Shown here in pieces: positions 25,503-33,735 of a DNA stretch of 37,362 bases; positions within the stretch are counted from its first letter, which is position 1, and the number at the start of each line of letters is the position of its first letter. Position numbers and translations under genes: made by a program. The notes under the pieces are model-generated. The model made no database searches. It was not told where the DNA came from and was given only the letters and a program-made list of their open reading frames with translations. Source of the stretch: Planctomycetota bacterium (GTDB taxonomy: Bacteria; Planctomycetota; UBA11346); NCBI GenBank assembly GCA_025055595.1, contig JANWWU010000024.1, positions 1 through 37,362 on the forward strand. The letters run 5' to 3'.

Positions 25503-26918
25503 TCATGCCTCGAGGAGGCGTCCGAGGTGGCGGCAGGCCTCGGGCGGCAGGCTGGTGGCGCGAGTGAAGCGCAGACCGAGGCGCAGCCCCTCTTGGATCA
25601 CCTGCTGTTCGAGGTAGTCGCTGGACGGCGAGCCGACGGCGAGCCCGAAGACCGCGAAGCGCAGGTCGTCGTCGCGCAGGCGTGCAGGGAGGCGCTCGCG
25701 GCGCGCCGCCGCCGCCGTCGCCGCGGCCATCGCCAGCAGATCGAGCTGCGACCACTCCTGCTCCAGGCCCTGGGCGTTCAGCGCGACCTCGACCGCGACC
25801 GCGTGCTTCCAGCCGCCGCGCGCATACTGCGCGCCGGCGATCAGCGGGATGCCGGCGTTGGCAGTGTGCTGCGCGAGCAGGAAATCGTCGTTGTAGATCG
25901 CCAGGCCGACGCGCCCGGCAGCGAAGGGCCAGCGCTGCAGCAGCGGCGTCCGGCCATCGCAGTACAGGAAGACCTGCGCGATCTGGGAGATGGATGCGAC
26001 CAGCTCAGCCATCGGTTGCGCCCCGCGCTCGAGATGGCCGAGGATCGCCGGCGGCATCACCAGGCGCAGCCGACGGTAGTCGCGTCCGCCTTCGATCGCG
26101 CGCGCCGCGGCCTGGGCCAGCACCTGCCAGGGATTGCCGAGCGCTTCGAAGACCACGGTCAGCTGCGAGCCGCGTAGCGGGTCGTCGATGCCGTCCACCC
26201 ACAGCCGCCCGCGGCTCCAGGCGCGGGCGACCGCTGGCGGCAGCTGATGGGCGGCGGCGTGGCGCCACGCCAGGCGGCCGGCCTCGCACAGCGCCGCGGC
26301 GCCATCGCCTGCTGCGAGGGTCTCGTGCAGCGCCGCGCGCGGCACGCGCACCACCCCGCCCTCCTGGGCGACGGTCAGCAGACCGAGGCGCACCAGGGCG
26401 GCCTCGCCCAAGGCATCGACGAGCGACAGCGGCAGCTCGGTCAGCGGGCTGGCAGCGACGAGCTCTTCCATGATCGCGATGGCATCGGCGACCTGCGCCG
26501 CGTTCAGCCGATAGGCGGCGCGCAGCCGGGCACTCAGCCAGGCGGCGTCCCAGGACCGGCGCCGGCCGTCGGGTTCCACGATCGCGAGGTGGATCGGCAC
26601 CTGGCGCTCCCCGCGCGCCCGCCGTTCGCGGCGCGCGCGCTCGCGGGCATCCCGGTAGCGCGCGTAGGCGATCGCGACCTCGTAGTGGCCGCTCTCCTGC
26701 AGGACATGGACGACCGCGTCCTGCACCTCCTCGAGCGCGACGCGCTCCCCATCGAGCGTGCGCTCCAGGTGTTCGACGACGACGCCGGCGAGCTCGGCCG
26801 ACAGGCCGTCGTCGCGCACTCCGGTGGCCGCCAGAGCGCGGGCGATGGCGCGCGCGATGCGTTCGGGATCGAACGGCACTTCGCTGCCGTCGCGCTTGAC
26901 GACGCGCTGCGGCTTCAT
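25503..26918 (-). CDS. Two-ATP-cone protein resembling a truncated ribonucleotide reductase
   Basis: The 471-residue protein starts with an ATP-cone (1-92; RVVKRDGSEVPFDPERIARA, ending YEVAIAYARYRDARERAR). Residues 108-180 look like a second ATP-cone (AIVEPDGRRRSWDAAWLSAR, LSLVDALGEAALVRLGL). After that comes LPPAVARAWSRGRLWVDGID, which resembles the 'xxPxEVAxAHxxGxIHIHDLD' segment at the entry to the anaerobic/class III reductase core, and later VALNAQGLEQEWSQLDLLAM with RERLPARLRD and FAVFGLAVG, like the reductase VxINLPR...GLVGL region. The typical glycyl-radical RxxGY end is absent. Length (471) is below NrdD (~600-700). Function is unknown; a nucleotide-sensing regulator is an inference. 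Its ATG overlaps the nrdR stop (ATGA). Confidence 0.7.
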   Translation of the reverse strand: MKPQRVVKRDGSEVPFDPERIARAIARALAATGVRDDGLSAELAGVVVEHLERTLDGERVALEEVQDAVVHVLQESGHYEVAIAYARYRDARERARRERRARGERQVPIHLAIVEPDGRRRSWDAAWLSARLRAAYRLNAAQVADAIAIMEELVAASPLTELPLSLVDALGEAALVRLGLLTVAQEGGVVRVPRAALHETLAAGDGAAALCEAGRLAWRHAAAHQLPPAVARAWSRGRLWVDGIDDPLRGSQLTVVFEALGNPWQVLAQAAARAIEGGRDYRRLRLVMPPAILGHLERGAQPMAELVASISQIAQVFLYCDGRTPLLQRWPFAAGRVGLAIYNDDFLLAQHTANAGIPLIAGAQYARGGWKHAVAVEVALNAQGLEQEWSQLDLLAMAAATAAAARRERLPARLRDDDLRFAVFGLAVGSPSSDYLEQQVIQEGLRLGLRFTRATSLPPEACRHLGRLLEA

Positions 26919-27379
26919 GGGCGCTCGGGACGCTGCATCCGCGCCACCTCGGCAGCGAAATCGTCGATGTCCTTGAACTGGCGATACACCGAAGCGAAAC
27001 GCACATAGGCGACCTGATCGAGGCGGCGCAGCTCCTGCATCACCAGCTCGCCGATGCGCTGCGACGAGACCTCGCGCTCACCGTCGGCGAGCAGCGCCTG
27101 GTAGACGCGGTTGGCGGCCGCCTCGAGATCGGCGGTGCTGACCGGTCGCTTCTCGCAGGCAATCAGCATGCCCTGCAGCACCTTGCGGCGCTCGAAGGCC
27201 TGGATGCGGCCGTCGCGCTTGATGACGCGGATCTGCTCATCGCCCTCGATGCGCTCGTAGGTCGTGAAACGCCGCCCGCAGGCCTGGCACAGGCGCCGGC
27301 GGCGGATCGCCGTCCCATCGTCGGTCGCGCGCGAGTCGAGAACGCGGTCGTCGTCTTGCTGGCAGTAGGGGCAGCGCAC
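26915..27379 (-). CDS. nrdR: NrdR, transcriptional regulator of ribonucleotide reductase genes
   Basis: The 154-residue protein has the NrdR zinc ribbon C3-C6-C31-C34 (CPYC...CQAC) and an ATP-cone at about 49-139 (RVIKRDGRIQAFERRKV...VYRQFKDIDDF). NrdR binds NrdR boxes and represses reductase genes when dATP is high. The start is GTG at 27379, which puts CPYC at residues 3-6 as in the family. It overlaps the ATP-cone gene by 4 nt (ATGA), suggesting coupled expression and a shared role. No strong ribosome site precedes the GTG. rnpB ends about 105 nt upstream on the same strand. Confidence 0.95.
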   Translation of the reverse strand: MRCPYCQQDDDRVLDSRATDDGTAIRRRRLCQACGRRFTTYERIEGDEQIRVIKRDGRIQAFERRKVLQGMLIACEKRPVSTADLEAAANRVYQALLADGEREVSSQRIGELVMQELRRLDQVAYVRFASVYRQFKDIDDFAAEVARMQRPERP

Positions 27380-27449
27380 GGAGCACCGGGTGGCGCGACC
27401 CTAGCAGCGGCGTCCGAGCGACAAGCGCGGCGCGGGCGCCAACACTCGC

Positions 27450-27479
27450 AAAACAGCGCCCGGCCTCGCGGCCGGGGCT
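27450..27479 (-). terminator. Rho-independent terminator after rnpB
   Basis: On the minus strand CCCGGCC pairs with GGCCGGG around a GCGA tetraloop; a three-pair AGC/GCT extension follows a single bulge. TGTTTTGCG follows, giving a short T run (27450-27453 as A's on the plus strand). The hairpin sits about 8-35 nt after the RNase P RNA 3' end. The T run is short, so termination may be partial, with read-through into nrdR. Confidence 0.6.
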
Positions 27480-27484
27480 GGTCA

Positions 27485-27850
27485 CGGTCGCGCCGATAAG
27501 CCGGGTTCTGTCGTGGACGACCATTTCTCTGGCGGCTCGGGTTGCCCCGAGCCATCGAGCGCCTGACGCCCGACTCGGCGGTGCGGGCCGCACCTCGTCG
27601 GACTAAGCTTGCTCCGGGTGGGGTTTGCCGTGCCGCTTCCCTCGCGGGTCGCGCGGTGGGCTCTTACCCCGCCGTTTCACCCTTGCCTGGCCTCGCGGCC
27701 TTCGGCGGTCTGCTCTCTGTTGTACTTTCCCTATCCCCCCGTGACGAGAGACGGTCGCATTTGGCGACCACCCTGCCCTGCGGAGCCCGGACTTTCCTCG
27801 CACGCCGCGACCTTGCGGGGCGACGCGCGCGGTCGTCTGGCGCGGCAAGC
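27485..27850 (-). ncRNA. rnpB: RNase P RNA (M1-type)
   Basis: On the minus strand the RNA carries the universal core GAGGAAAGTCCGGGCTCC (27782-27799) and the 3' block ACAGAACCCGGCTTATCGG (27493-27511), and in between the conserved GTACAACAGAGAGCAGACCG. The helix P1 can form between GCCGCGCC (27839-27846) and GGCGCGAC (27487-27494). The length, about 366 nt, is normal for a bacterial type A RNA. With the RnpA protein it trims the 5' leader of tRNA precursors. Ends are set by the P1 pairing and may be off by a few bases. Promoter and terminator elements flank it. Confidence 0.93.
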
Positions 27851-27852
27851 GC

Positions 27853-27880
27853 ATTATCTCGGATCTCGCCGTCTTCCAAG
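27853..27880 (-). promoter_or_regulatory. rnpB promoter
   Basis: On the minus strand CTTGGA (27875-27880) and GATAAT (27853-27858) are spaced by 16 bases. The -10 matches TATAAT at five of six positions and the first transcribed base would fall within a few nt of the RNase P RNA 5' end at about 27850. The same region lies upstream of the divergent RNase Y gene. Confidence 0.6.
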
Positions 27881-27957
27881 CACGGCCTGCCCGGCCTGGC
27901 GCCGAGCGCGGCGCAGCCCCGGCTTGGTGAGCCTCGCCGTCGAATAAGGTGCGGACC

Positions 27958-29646
27958 ATGGACCTCACGATCGGGGCGGCCGCCGGCGCCGCCCTGCTCC
28001 TCGTGGCCTGGCTGTGGTGGCGGCAGCGCGCAACGCCGCGCACGGCGCCGCCGGCCGAGGCGGCCGCGGCGCAGCAGGCGCTGGCGGCCGAACGCGCAGC
28101 CCTGGCCGGCGAGCGCCAGCAGGCGCTCGAGGAACGGGCGCGGCTCGCTGCGGAGCGCGAGCGCCTGCAGGGAGAGCTCGAGCGGCTGCGCGCCGAGCGC
28201 GCGCAGCTGGAGAGCGAGCGCAGCCGGCTGCTCTCCGAAGAGGCGCGGCTGCGCGAGGCCTGGGAGGCCGCGCGCGTCGCCGAGCAGCGCCTCGAGCGGC
28301 GCGAGAGCGCGGCGCTGGCGCGCGACGCCGAGCTCGCGGAGCGCGAGCGCGCGCTGATCGCCCGCGAGACCGCCGCCGATCACCGCCTGGCCGCCCTCGA
28401 TGAGCGCGATGCCGCGCTGCGCCGCCGCGAGCAGGAGGCGGAACGGCGCAGCGAGCAGCTCGCCGAGCGCGAGCGCACGGTCGAGACGCGCCAGCAGCAG
28501 CTTGTGGCCGAGCTCGCGCGCATCGCCAGCCTGACGCAAGAGCAGGCGCGCGAGGAGCTGCTCGCCCGCCTCGATCGCGAACTGGCGGCGGAGCAGAGCG
28601 CGCGGATCGCCGCCCACGAGCGCCGCGTACAGGAACGGGCCCGCGAGCTGGCGCTCGAGATCGTCACTCGGGCCATCCAGCGCTATGCCGCCGAACACAC
28701 GGCGGAGACGACCTCGGCGCGCATCGCGCTGCCGAGCGAGGAGTACAAGGGGCGGATCATCGGCAAGGAGGGCCGCAACATCAAGGCCTTCGAGCAGCTC
28801 GCCGGCGTCGATGTGCTGATCGACGAAGCGCCCGACGAGATCCAGGTCTCCTGCTTCGATCCGGTGCGCCGCGAGATCGCGGTGCGCGCGCTGAAGCGCC
28901 TGATCGACGACGGCCGGATCCAGCCAGCGCGCATCGAGGAGGAACTGGCGCGGGCGCGGACCGAGATCGATCGCGAGATCCAGCGCTACGGCGAGGACGC
29001 GGCCTATCGCTGCGAGGTCTCGGGGCTGCACCCGCAGCTGATCCGCCTGCTCGGCAAGCTGCATTTCCGCACCAGCTACGGCCAGAATGTGCTCGCCCAT
29101 GTGCAGGAAGTCGCCTTCCTCTGCGGGGCGATGGCCGCCGACCTCGGTCTCGATCCGCGGCTGGCGCGGCGCTGCGGGCTGCTGCACGACATCGGCAAGG
29201 CGATCGATCACGAGCAGGAAGGCAGCCACCCGCAGCTCGGCTACGAGGCCTTGAAGCGCTACGGCGAATCGGAGATCGTCGCCAACGCCGCGCTCGCCCA
29301 CCACGAGGGGCAGGAGCCCTTGACCGCCTACACCGTGCTGGCGGCGGCCGCCGACGCGATCAGCGCCGCCCGCCCCGGGGCTCGCCGCGCCAACCTCGAG
29401 CAGTATCTGAAGCGCCTGGCCCATCTCGAGGAGATCGCCGTCCGCTATCCCGGAGTGCAGAAGGCCTACGCGATCCAGGCCGGGCGCGAGCTGCGCGTCA
29501 TCGTCAACCAGCACACGGTCAGCGACGCCGAGCTGCCGAAGCTGGCGCGCGACATCAGCCGCGCGATCGCCGAGCAGGTAGCGTTCCCGGGCGAGATCAA
29601 GGTGACGCTGATTCGCGAAAGCCGCCACACGGCGGTCGCGCGCTGA
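27958..29646 (+). CDS. rny: Ribonuclease Y
   Basis: The 562-residue protein has the RNase Y order: one N-terminal membrane span (about 3-20, IGAAAGAALLLVAWLWW), a long Glu/Arg/Ala coiled coil (about 30-205), a KH domain (GRIIGKEGRNIKAFEQLAGV), and an HD domain (LLHDIGKAIDHEQ, metal pair H410-D411, then ALAHHEG). It is a membrane-tethered endoribonuclease that starts mRNA decay. The ATG at 27958 has AAGGTG upstream; an in-frame GTG at 27949 would add three residues. It overlaps menF by one base (TGATG). RNase E/G also occurs in this window, so the two decay enzymes coexist. Confidence 0.95.
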   Translation: MDLTIGAAAGAALLLVAWLWWRQRATPRTAPPAEAAAAQQALAAERAALAGERQQALEERARLAAERERLQGELERLRAERAQLESERSRLLSEEARLREAWEAARVAEQRLERRESAALARDAELAERERALIARETAADHRLAALDERDAALRRREQEAERRSEQLAERERTVETRQQQLVAELARIASLTQEQAREELLARLDRELAAEQSARIAAHERRVQERARELALEIVTRAIQRYAAEHTAETTSARIALPSEEYKGRIIGKEGRNIKAFEQLAGVDVLIDEAPDEIQVSCFDPVRREIAVRALKRLIDDGRIQPARIEEELARARTEIDREIQRYGEDAAYRCEVSGLHPQLIRLLGKLHFRTSYGQNVLAHVQEVAFLCGAMAADLGLDPRLARRCGLLHDIGKAIDHEQEGSHPQLGYEALKRYGESEIVANAALAHHEGQEPLTAYTVLAAAADAISAARPGARRANLEQYLKRLAHLEEIAVRYPGVQKAYAIQAGRELRVIVNQHTVSDAELPKLARDISRAIAEQVAFPGEIKVTLIRESRHTAVAR

Positions 29647-30821
29647 TGCTGGTCGATCCGCTCGCCGCATGGTGCGAGGCGGCCTTTCCGCGCACTCTGC
29701 TGTGGGACGATGCCGGGGCTCTGCTGGCCGAAGGCGTGGCCTGGGAGGCGACGGCCAACGGCCCGGGGCGCGGGATGCGCTTGGCGCGCGCGCTCGGCCG
29801 CCTCGAGGGCGCGCGCGCTGAGCCGCCGGTCGTGATGGGCGCCCTGGCCTTCGAAGATGCCCCGCCGCTGCCCTCGCCGTGGGGCGCCCTGGCGGGCGCC
29901 AGGCTGTGGCTGCCAGCGCGTCTGCGCGTCGATCGCCGGGACTGGCAGTGCGAGCAGCGCGAGACCGCGCTCGCCGTCGAGCGCGCGCCGTCGGCGCCCT
30001 GGCCGCATCCGCCGGCACGCTTCCGCGACCTCGTGGAAGACGCGGCGCAGCTCGTGCGCGATGGCGTGCTGCGCAAGGTGGTGGTCGCGCGCGCCATCGA
30101 CCAGCGCCTGCCCGCCAACCACCGCGACGATGTCGCGCTGGCCCGTCTCAAGGCCGCCGTCGGACCCGGAGCCTGCGTCTATGCCCACGACCTGCCGGAC
30201 GGCGCGCTGTTTCTCGGCGCCACGCCGGAGATCCTGTGCAGCGCACGCGACACCCACGTCGAAACCCATGCCCTCGCCGGCACCTGCGCCGCCACCGACG
30301 ACGGGGCGGGGGACGAGAGCCGCATCGCGTCGCTGATGGCGAGCACCAAGGAGCGCAAGGAGCACGGCCTGGTCGTCGAGCACCTGCAGGCCGTCCTGCG
30401 CGCCCGCTGCCGACCCTTCGCGGTCGAGAGCTGCCCGCATGTCCGCCGCGTCGGCGGCCTGCTGCACCTCGAAACCCGGATCGCCGCCGAGCTGCTGGTC
30501 CCCGACTACCTCGACGCGATTGCCGCCCTGCATCCGACGCCCGCCACCTGCGGGCTGCCGGTGGCGCTGGCGGCGTCGTGGATCGCCCGCCACGAGCGTT
30601 TCGTGCGCGGGCTCTACTGCGGGGCCCTCGGCTGGCTCGCTCCCCGTGGCTGCCATGCGATCGTCCCGCTGCGCGGCGCCCTGCTCGCTCCCGACCGCTC
30701 GCTCGCCCGCCTCTTCGCCGGCTGCGGCATCGTCGAGTCCTCCGATCCCGCCCTCGAGTGGGAGGAGACGGAGCTCAAGCTGCGCGTGATGCGCCAAGCC
30801 CTGCGCCTCGCCCATGGCTGA
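29646..30821 (+). CDS. menF: Isochorismate synthase (menaquinone pathway)
   Basis: The 391-residue protein has the chorismate-binding fold of MenF/EntC/PchA: KVVVARAID, FLGATPEILCSARDTHVETH, LAGTCAATDD, TKERKEHGLVVEHL, LHPTPATCGLP, and ALGWLAPRGCHAIVPLRGAL, ending GCGIVESSDPALEWEETELK. It converts chorismate to isochorismate. The next gene menD makes the following step, so menaquinone rather than siderophore synthesis is favoured. The ATG overlaps the RNase Y stop (TGATG) and the 3' end overlaps menD by 8 nt. Other men genes are not in the window. Confidence 0.92.
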   Translation: MLVDPLAAWCEAAFPRTLLWDDAGALLAEGVAWEATANGPGRGMRLARALGRLEGARAEPPVVMGALAFEDAPPLPSPWGALAGARLWLPARLRVDRRDWQCEQRETALAVERAPSAPWPHPPARFRDLVEDAAQLVRDGVLRKVVVARAIDQRLPANHRDDVALARLKAAVGPGACVYAHDLPDGALFLGATPEILCSARDTHVETHALAGTCAATDDGAGDESRIASLMASTKERKEHGLVVEHLQAVLRARCRPFAVESCPHVRRVGGLLHLETRIAAELLVPDYLDAIAALHPTPATCGLPVALAASWIARHERFVRGLYCGALGWLAPRGCHAIVPLRGALLAPDRSLARLFAGCGIVESSDPALEWEETELKLRVMRQALRLAHG

Positions 30822-32400
30822 GCAGCTCGCTGCGGACTGGTGCGCCGACATCGCCGCCGCGCTGCGCGCCGGCGGCTGCCGCGCGGTCGTCGGCTGTCCC
30901 GGACGGCGCAATGCCCCCCTGCTGATCGCGCTGGCCGAAGCCTTCGTCGAGCGCTGTCACAGCCACTGGGACGAGCGCGGTGCGGCGTTCTACGCCCTCG
31001 GGATGGCGCGCGCCTGGGAGGCGCCGGTCGCGGTCTGCACAACCAGCGGCACCGCCGTCGCCAACCTGCTGCCCGCGGTCTGCGAAGCCGCGGCCTGCAG
31101 GGCGCCGCTGGTGCTGCTGACCGCGGATCGGCCGCCGGCCGTGCATGGCTGGGCGGCGCCGCAGACGATGCCGCAAACCGGGATCTTCGGGGCCTTCGCC
31201 GAGGGCATCGCGCTGCCGGAGCCCACCGCGGAGCGCGCGACGCGCCAGCGCGTGCAGCAGCGCATCGCGCGCGCGGTCGCCGACGCGGCGCGGCCGCTGC
31301 ACATCAATGTGCCGCTTGGCGAGGCAGCGGCGCCGCCGGCGGCCGCCGACGCCGCGCTGCCCGCGGTCGCCGCGCTCGCGACGATCCGCCGCGGAGAGCC
31401 GCCGCCGCGCGGACCCTTCGCCCGCGGCGTCATCGTCGCCGGTCCGCGACGCGCGGTCCCCGTCGACTGGGCGGCGCAGCTCGCCGCCGCGACCGGCTAC
31501 CCCGTGCTCGCCGACGCGCTCAGCGGCCTGCGCCACCCGGCGGTGCCCGGCCTCGTCGCCTGCCCGGAAGCGCGCTGCCTGCGCCCGCCCGCCGACCCCG
31601 ACGTCATCGTGCGGCTCGGCCCGCCGCCGCTGGCGCGCTCGAGCTTCGAGTGGCTGGCGCGCCAGGACTGCCCCCAGCTCGTGATCGGCGACGACCGCGA
31701 CGACTGGCTCGCGTGCGCCACCCACCGCCTCGGCGAGCCGACGCCCGAGCTGCTGACCGCCCTCTGCGAGCGGCTGGGGCGCGCGCCGCCGGAATGGCGC
31801 GCGCAATGGCAGACCGCGCCGGTGCGCGTCTCCGGCTGGCATCCGACGGCGGTCGCCGCCCTGGCCTGGCAGGCCACGGCGCACGACCTCGTCTGGGTCG
31901 CCAACAGCATGGCGGTGCGCGATCTCGAGCTCGTCGCGACGGTCAGCACGCGGCGCATCCTCTGCCATCGCGGACTCAGCGGCATCGATGGGACTCTGGC
32001 GGCGTTCTGCGGGGCCAGCCGCGCGCACGATGGGCGCGGCCTGTGCCTGCTCGGCGACCTCGCGGCCCTGCACGATCTCAACTCCCTGGCGCTCGCTGCC
32101 GAGCTGCGCGCCACCATCGTCGTCATCAACGACGGTGGCGGCGGCATCTTCGACCGTTTTCCGCTCGCCCAATCCCGGCACCATCGACGGATGGTGCGCA
32201 CGGAGCATCGGTGGCAGTTCGCCGGCGCCGCGGCGCAGTTCGGCCTCGCATACGCAGCCTGCCGCCGTCCTGAGGAGCTGCTGGCGGCGCTTGCCGCCGA
32301 CTCGGCTGGGAGCCGGCTGATCGAGTGCGATGTCCGCGGCTCCCCGGCGATCGCCGCCCGCCAGGCGGCGCTCGCCAGCGCCCTTCAGGACGGCGCGTGA
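30814..32400 (+). CDS. menD: MenD, SEPHCHC synthase
   Basis: The 528-residue protein is a thiamine-diphosphate enzyme with the MenD layout. The N-terminal PYR domain has CPGRRNAPLLIALAEA, HSHWDERGAAFYALGMARAW and CTTSGTAVANLLPAV, then LTADRPPAVHGWAAPQ. The C-terminal PP domain has NSMAVRDLELV, GIDGTLA, GDLAALHDLNSL and VVINDGGGGIFDRFPLAQ (cofactor binding). It joins isochorismate with 2-oxoglutarate-derived succinic semialdehyde. The usual GSR of the PYR domain reads GRR here. It overlaps menF by 8 nt. The 3' end overlaps the convergent orphan gene by 16 nt. Confidence 0.93.
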   Translation: MAEQLAADWCADIAAALRAGGCRAVVGCPGRRNAPLLIALAEAFVERCHSHWDERGAAFYALGMARAWEAPVAVCTTSGTAVANLLPAVCEAAACRAPLVLLTADRPPAVHGWAAPQTMPQTGIFGAFAEGIALPEPTAERATRQRVQQRIARAVADAARPLHINVPLGEAAAPPAAADAALPAVAALATIRRGEPPPRGPFARGVIVAGPRRAVPVDWAAQLAAATGYPVLADALSGLRHPAVPGLVACPEARCLRPPADPDVIVRLGPPPLARSSFEWLARQDCPQLVIGDDRDDWLACATHRLGEPTPELLTALCERLGRAPPEWRAQWQTAPVRVSGWHPTAVAALAWQATAHDLVWVANSMAVRDLELVATVSTRRILCHRGLSGIDGTLAAFCGASRAHDGRGLCLLGDLAALHDLNSLALAAELRATIVVINDGGGGIFDRFPLAQSRHHRRMVRTEHRWQFAGAAAQFGLAYAACRRPEELLAALAADSAGSRLIECDVRGSPAIAARQAALASALQDGA

Positions 32401-33209
32401 TCCGGCGGCTCGTCCGTCCAGTCATCGTCATCGCAGATGCGGAAGCGCTCGCGCGGCAGCGAGCGCGGCCAAGCAGCCGGCGGCGGCACCAAGGCCGCGC
32501 CTGCTTCTGGCAAGGCCGTGCCCTCCGGCAACTGGCTGCGCTGCACGAGGATGGGCGGCGAGGTCAGCACGCAGATCAGGCCGCCAGCAGGCAGGACGGC
32601 GGGGGCCGCCGGATCCGTCCACACCCACAGCGGATGCGCGGTGCCGCAGGCGAGATCGAGCGCGACCGTTCCGCGCGACCACTCCATACGCCGCTCGCGA
32701 CGCCAGCGCCACAGCATCAGCGACTCGGCGACCGGCATCCGAGGCACCTCGCGCATGCCGGCGATCTGCGCCCGGTGCTGGCGCCGCCAGCTCGCGCAGA
32801 CCCGCGCGCGATCCCAGGCGCCGGGCGCGGCCTGCCCGCGCTCATCGGTCGGCACATCTTCGACATCCAACGCCCGCGCCGCCGGCCAGGCCGCCAGCAC
32901 GCGCTCGAGCCATGCGAACACCTCGAGGGCGCGCCAGTGCGGGCCGAGCAGCGGCAGCTCGATCGCCACCGCCAAGGGCCGCCAGCCCGCATACTGGCGG
33001 GGAGGATGCAGGCGATCCTCTTCCAAGGGCGGCGTCCCGACATCGAGGACCGCGCGCGCGCCGGTGCGCGGCTCCTCCCAGCTCCCGCTCCAGTAGCTCT
33101 CCGTCACCCGCTGGAAGGCGGCGCCGAGCCGCTCGAGGCCCGCGACGAGCTCGGCTAGCGTTGGCGCAGTCGTCTGCTCGGCGATGAAGAGCTCAAAGCG
33201 CTGGCTCAT
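32385..33209 (-). CDS. Orphan protein, Trp/Arg-rich
   Basis: I do not recognise this 274-residue protein. Its start ATG at 33209 overlaps the Nudix stop (ATGA), and the frame open further upstream lies inside the Nudix gene. Features seen are an N-terminal region with AELVAGLERLGAAFQRVTES and WSGSWEEP, a middle with WRPLAVAIELPLLGPHWRAL and FAWLERVLAAW, an Arg/Trp-rich SLMLWRWRRERRMEWSRG, a hydrophobic LPAGGLICVLTSPPILVQ and an acidic C-terminus (ICDDDDWTDE). No signal peptide or clear metal site is seen. Codon bias matches its neighbours and it is co-translated with the Nudix gene, so it is very likely real. The 3' end overlaps menD by 16 nt in the opposite direction. Confidence 0.75.
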   Translation of the reverse strand: MSQRFELFIAEQTTAPTLAELVAGLERLGAAFQRVTESYWSGSWEEPRTGARAVLDVGTPPLEEDRLHPPRQYAGWRPLAVAIELPLLGPHWRALEVFAWLERVLAAWPAARALDVEDVPTDERGQAAPGAWDRARVCASWRRQHRAQIAGMREVPRMPVAESLMLWRWRRERRMEWSRGTVALDLACGTAHPLWVWTDPAAPAVLPAGGLICVLTSPPILVQRSQLPEGTALPEAGAALVPPPAAWPRSLPRERFRICDDDDWTDEPPDHAPS

Positions 33210-33616
33210 GCGGATGGCAGGGCATGCACATGGACATTGAAGACCTGCAGCAGATTGAGGTGCGGTATCCGGGCTCGTACCGCGGCGAGATCGCACCACG
33301 CCCAGGCGCGATGCTCGCGCGACAGGCGCACCCGCTGCTGCGCCGTGTATGCCGGATAATAGACGACTTCTTTCAGGCGCCCATCGCCGAGGCGGTAGCT
33401 GATGGCCAGCGGTGCGCCCGCGATGGCCACCAGCCCGATGCCGGTCTCCTCGGCGCACTCGCGCAGGGCCGCCGCCCAGGCGTCCTCGCCTGCTTCGCAA
33501 TGACCCTTGGGGAAGCCCCACTCGCCGCGCTGGCGATGGCAGAGCAAGAGCCAGCGCCATGGCCGAGCTGCGGTGCGCAAGAACAGGCCAGCAGCACGGA
33601 CGCGGGTCGCAGGCAT
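33206..33616 (-). CDS. Nudix hydrolase (diadenosine tetraphosphatase-like)
   Basis: The 136-residue protein has a perfect Nudix box at 38-60: G-HCEAG-E, then DAWAAAL, RECAEETGI. The preceding segment HRQRGEWGFPKGH resembles the Ap4A pyrophosphohydrolase group, and the later VVYYPAYTAQQRVRL is consistent with it. The catalytic glutamates bind Mg2+ and the enzyme cleaves a nucleoside diphosphate linkage. Substrate cannot be fixed from the motif alone. The ATG at 33616 gives the family start. The stop overlaps the orphan gene start (ATGA). The gene is divergent from motA with 119 nt between starts. Confidence 0.85.
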   Translation of the reverse strand: MPATRVRAAGLFLRTAARPWRWLLLCHRQRGEWGFPKGHCEAGEDAWAAALRECAEETGIGLVAIAGAPLAISYRLGDGRLKEVVYYPAYTAQQRVRLSREHRAWAWCDLAAVRARIPHLNLLQVFNVHVHALPSA

Positions 33617-33677
33617 GAGCCTGGTCTATGCTGCCAGCCCGGGTCACAATCGGAAACTCGGCAGTTCCGCCCTCTCC

Positions 33678-33693
33678 TGGCATGCCGCATGCT
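33678..33693 (+). promoter_or_regulatory. Possible sigma-54 (-24/-12) promoter of motAB
   Basis: The sequence TGGCATGCCGCATGCT has GG and GC doublets separated by exactly 10 bases. Against TGGCACG-N4-TTGCW there are two differences: T for C at the end of the -24 block, and A for T at the start of the -12 block. A start site near 33704 would leave a 32 nt leader before the motA ATG at 33736. Confidence 0.4.
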
Positions 33694-33735
33694 TAGTGTT
33701 CAATACCCGAGGAGCGTGTTGAGGTCTGCAACGCC

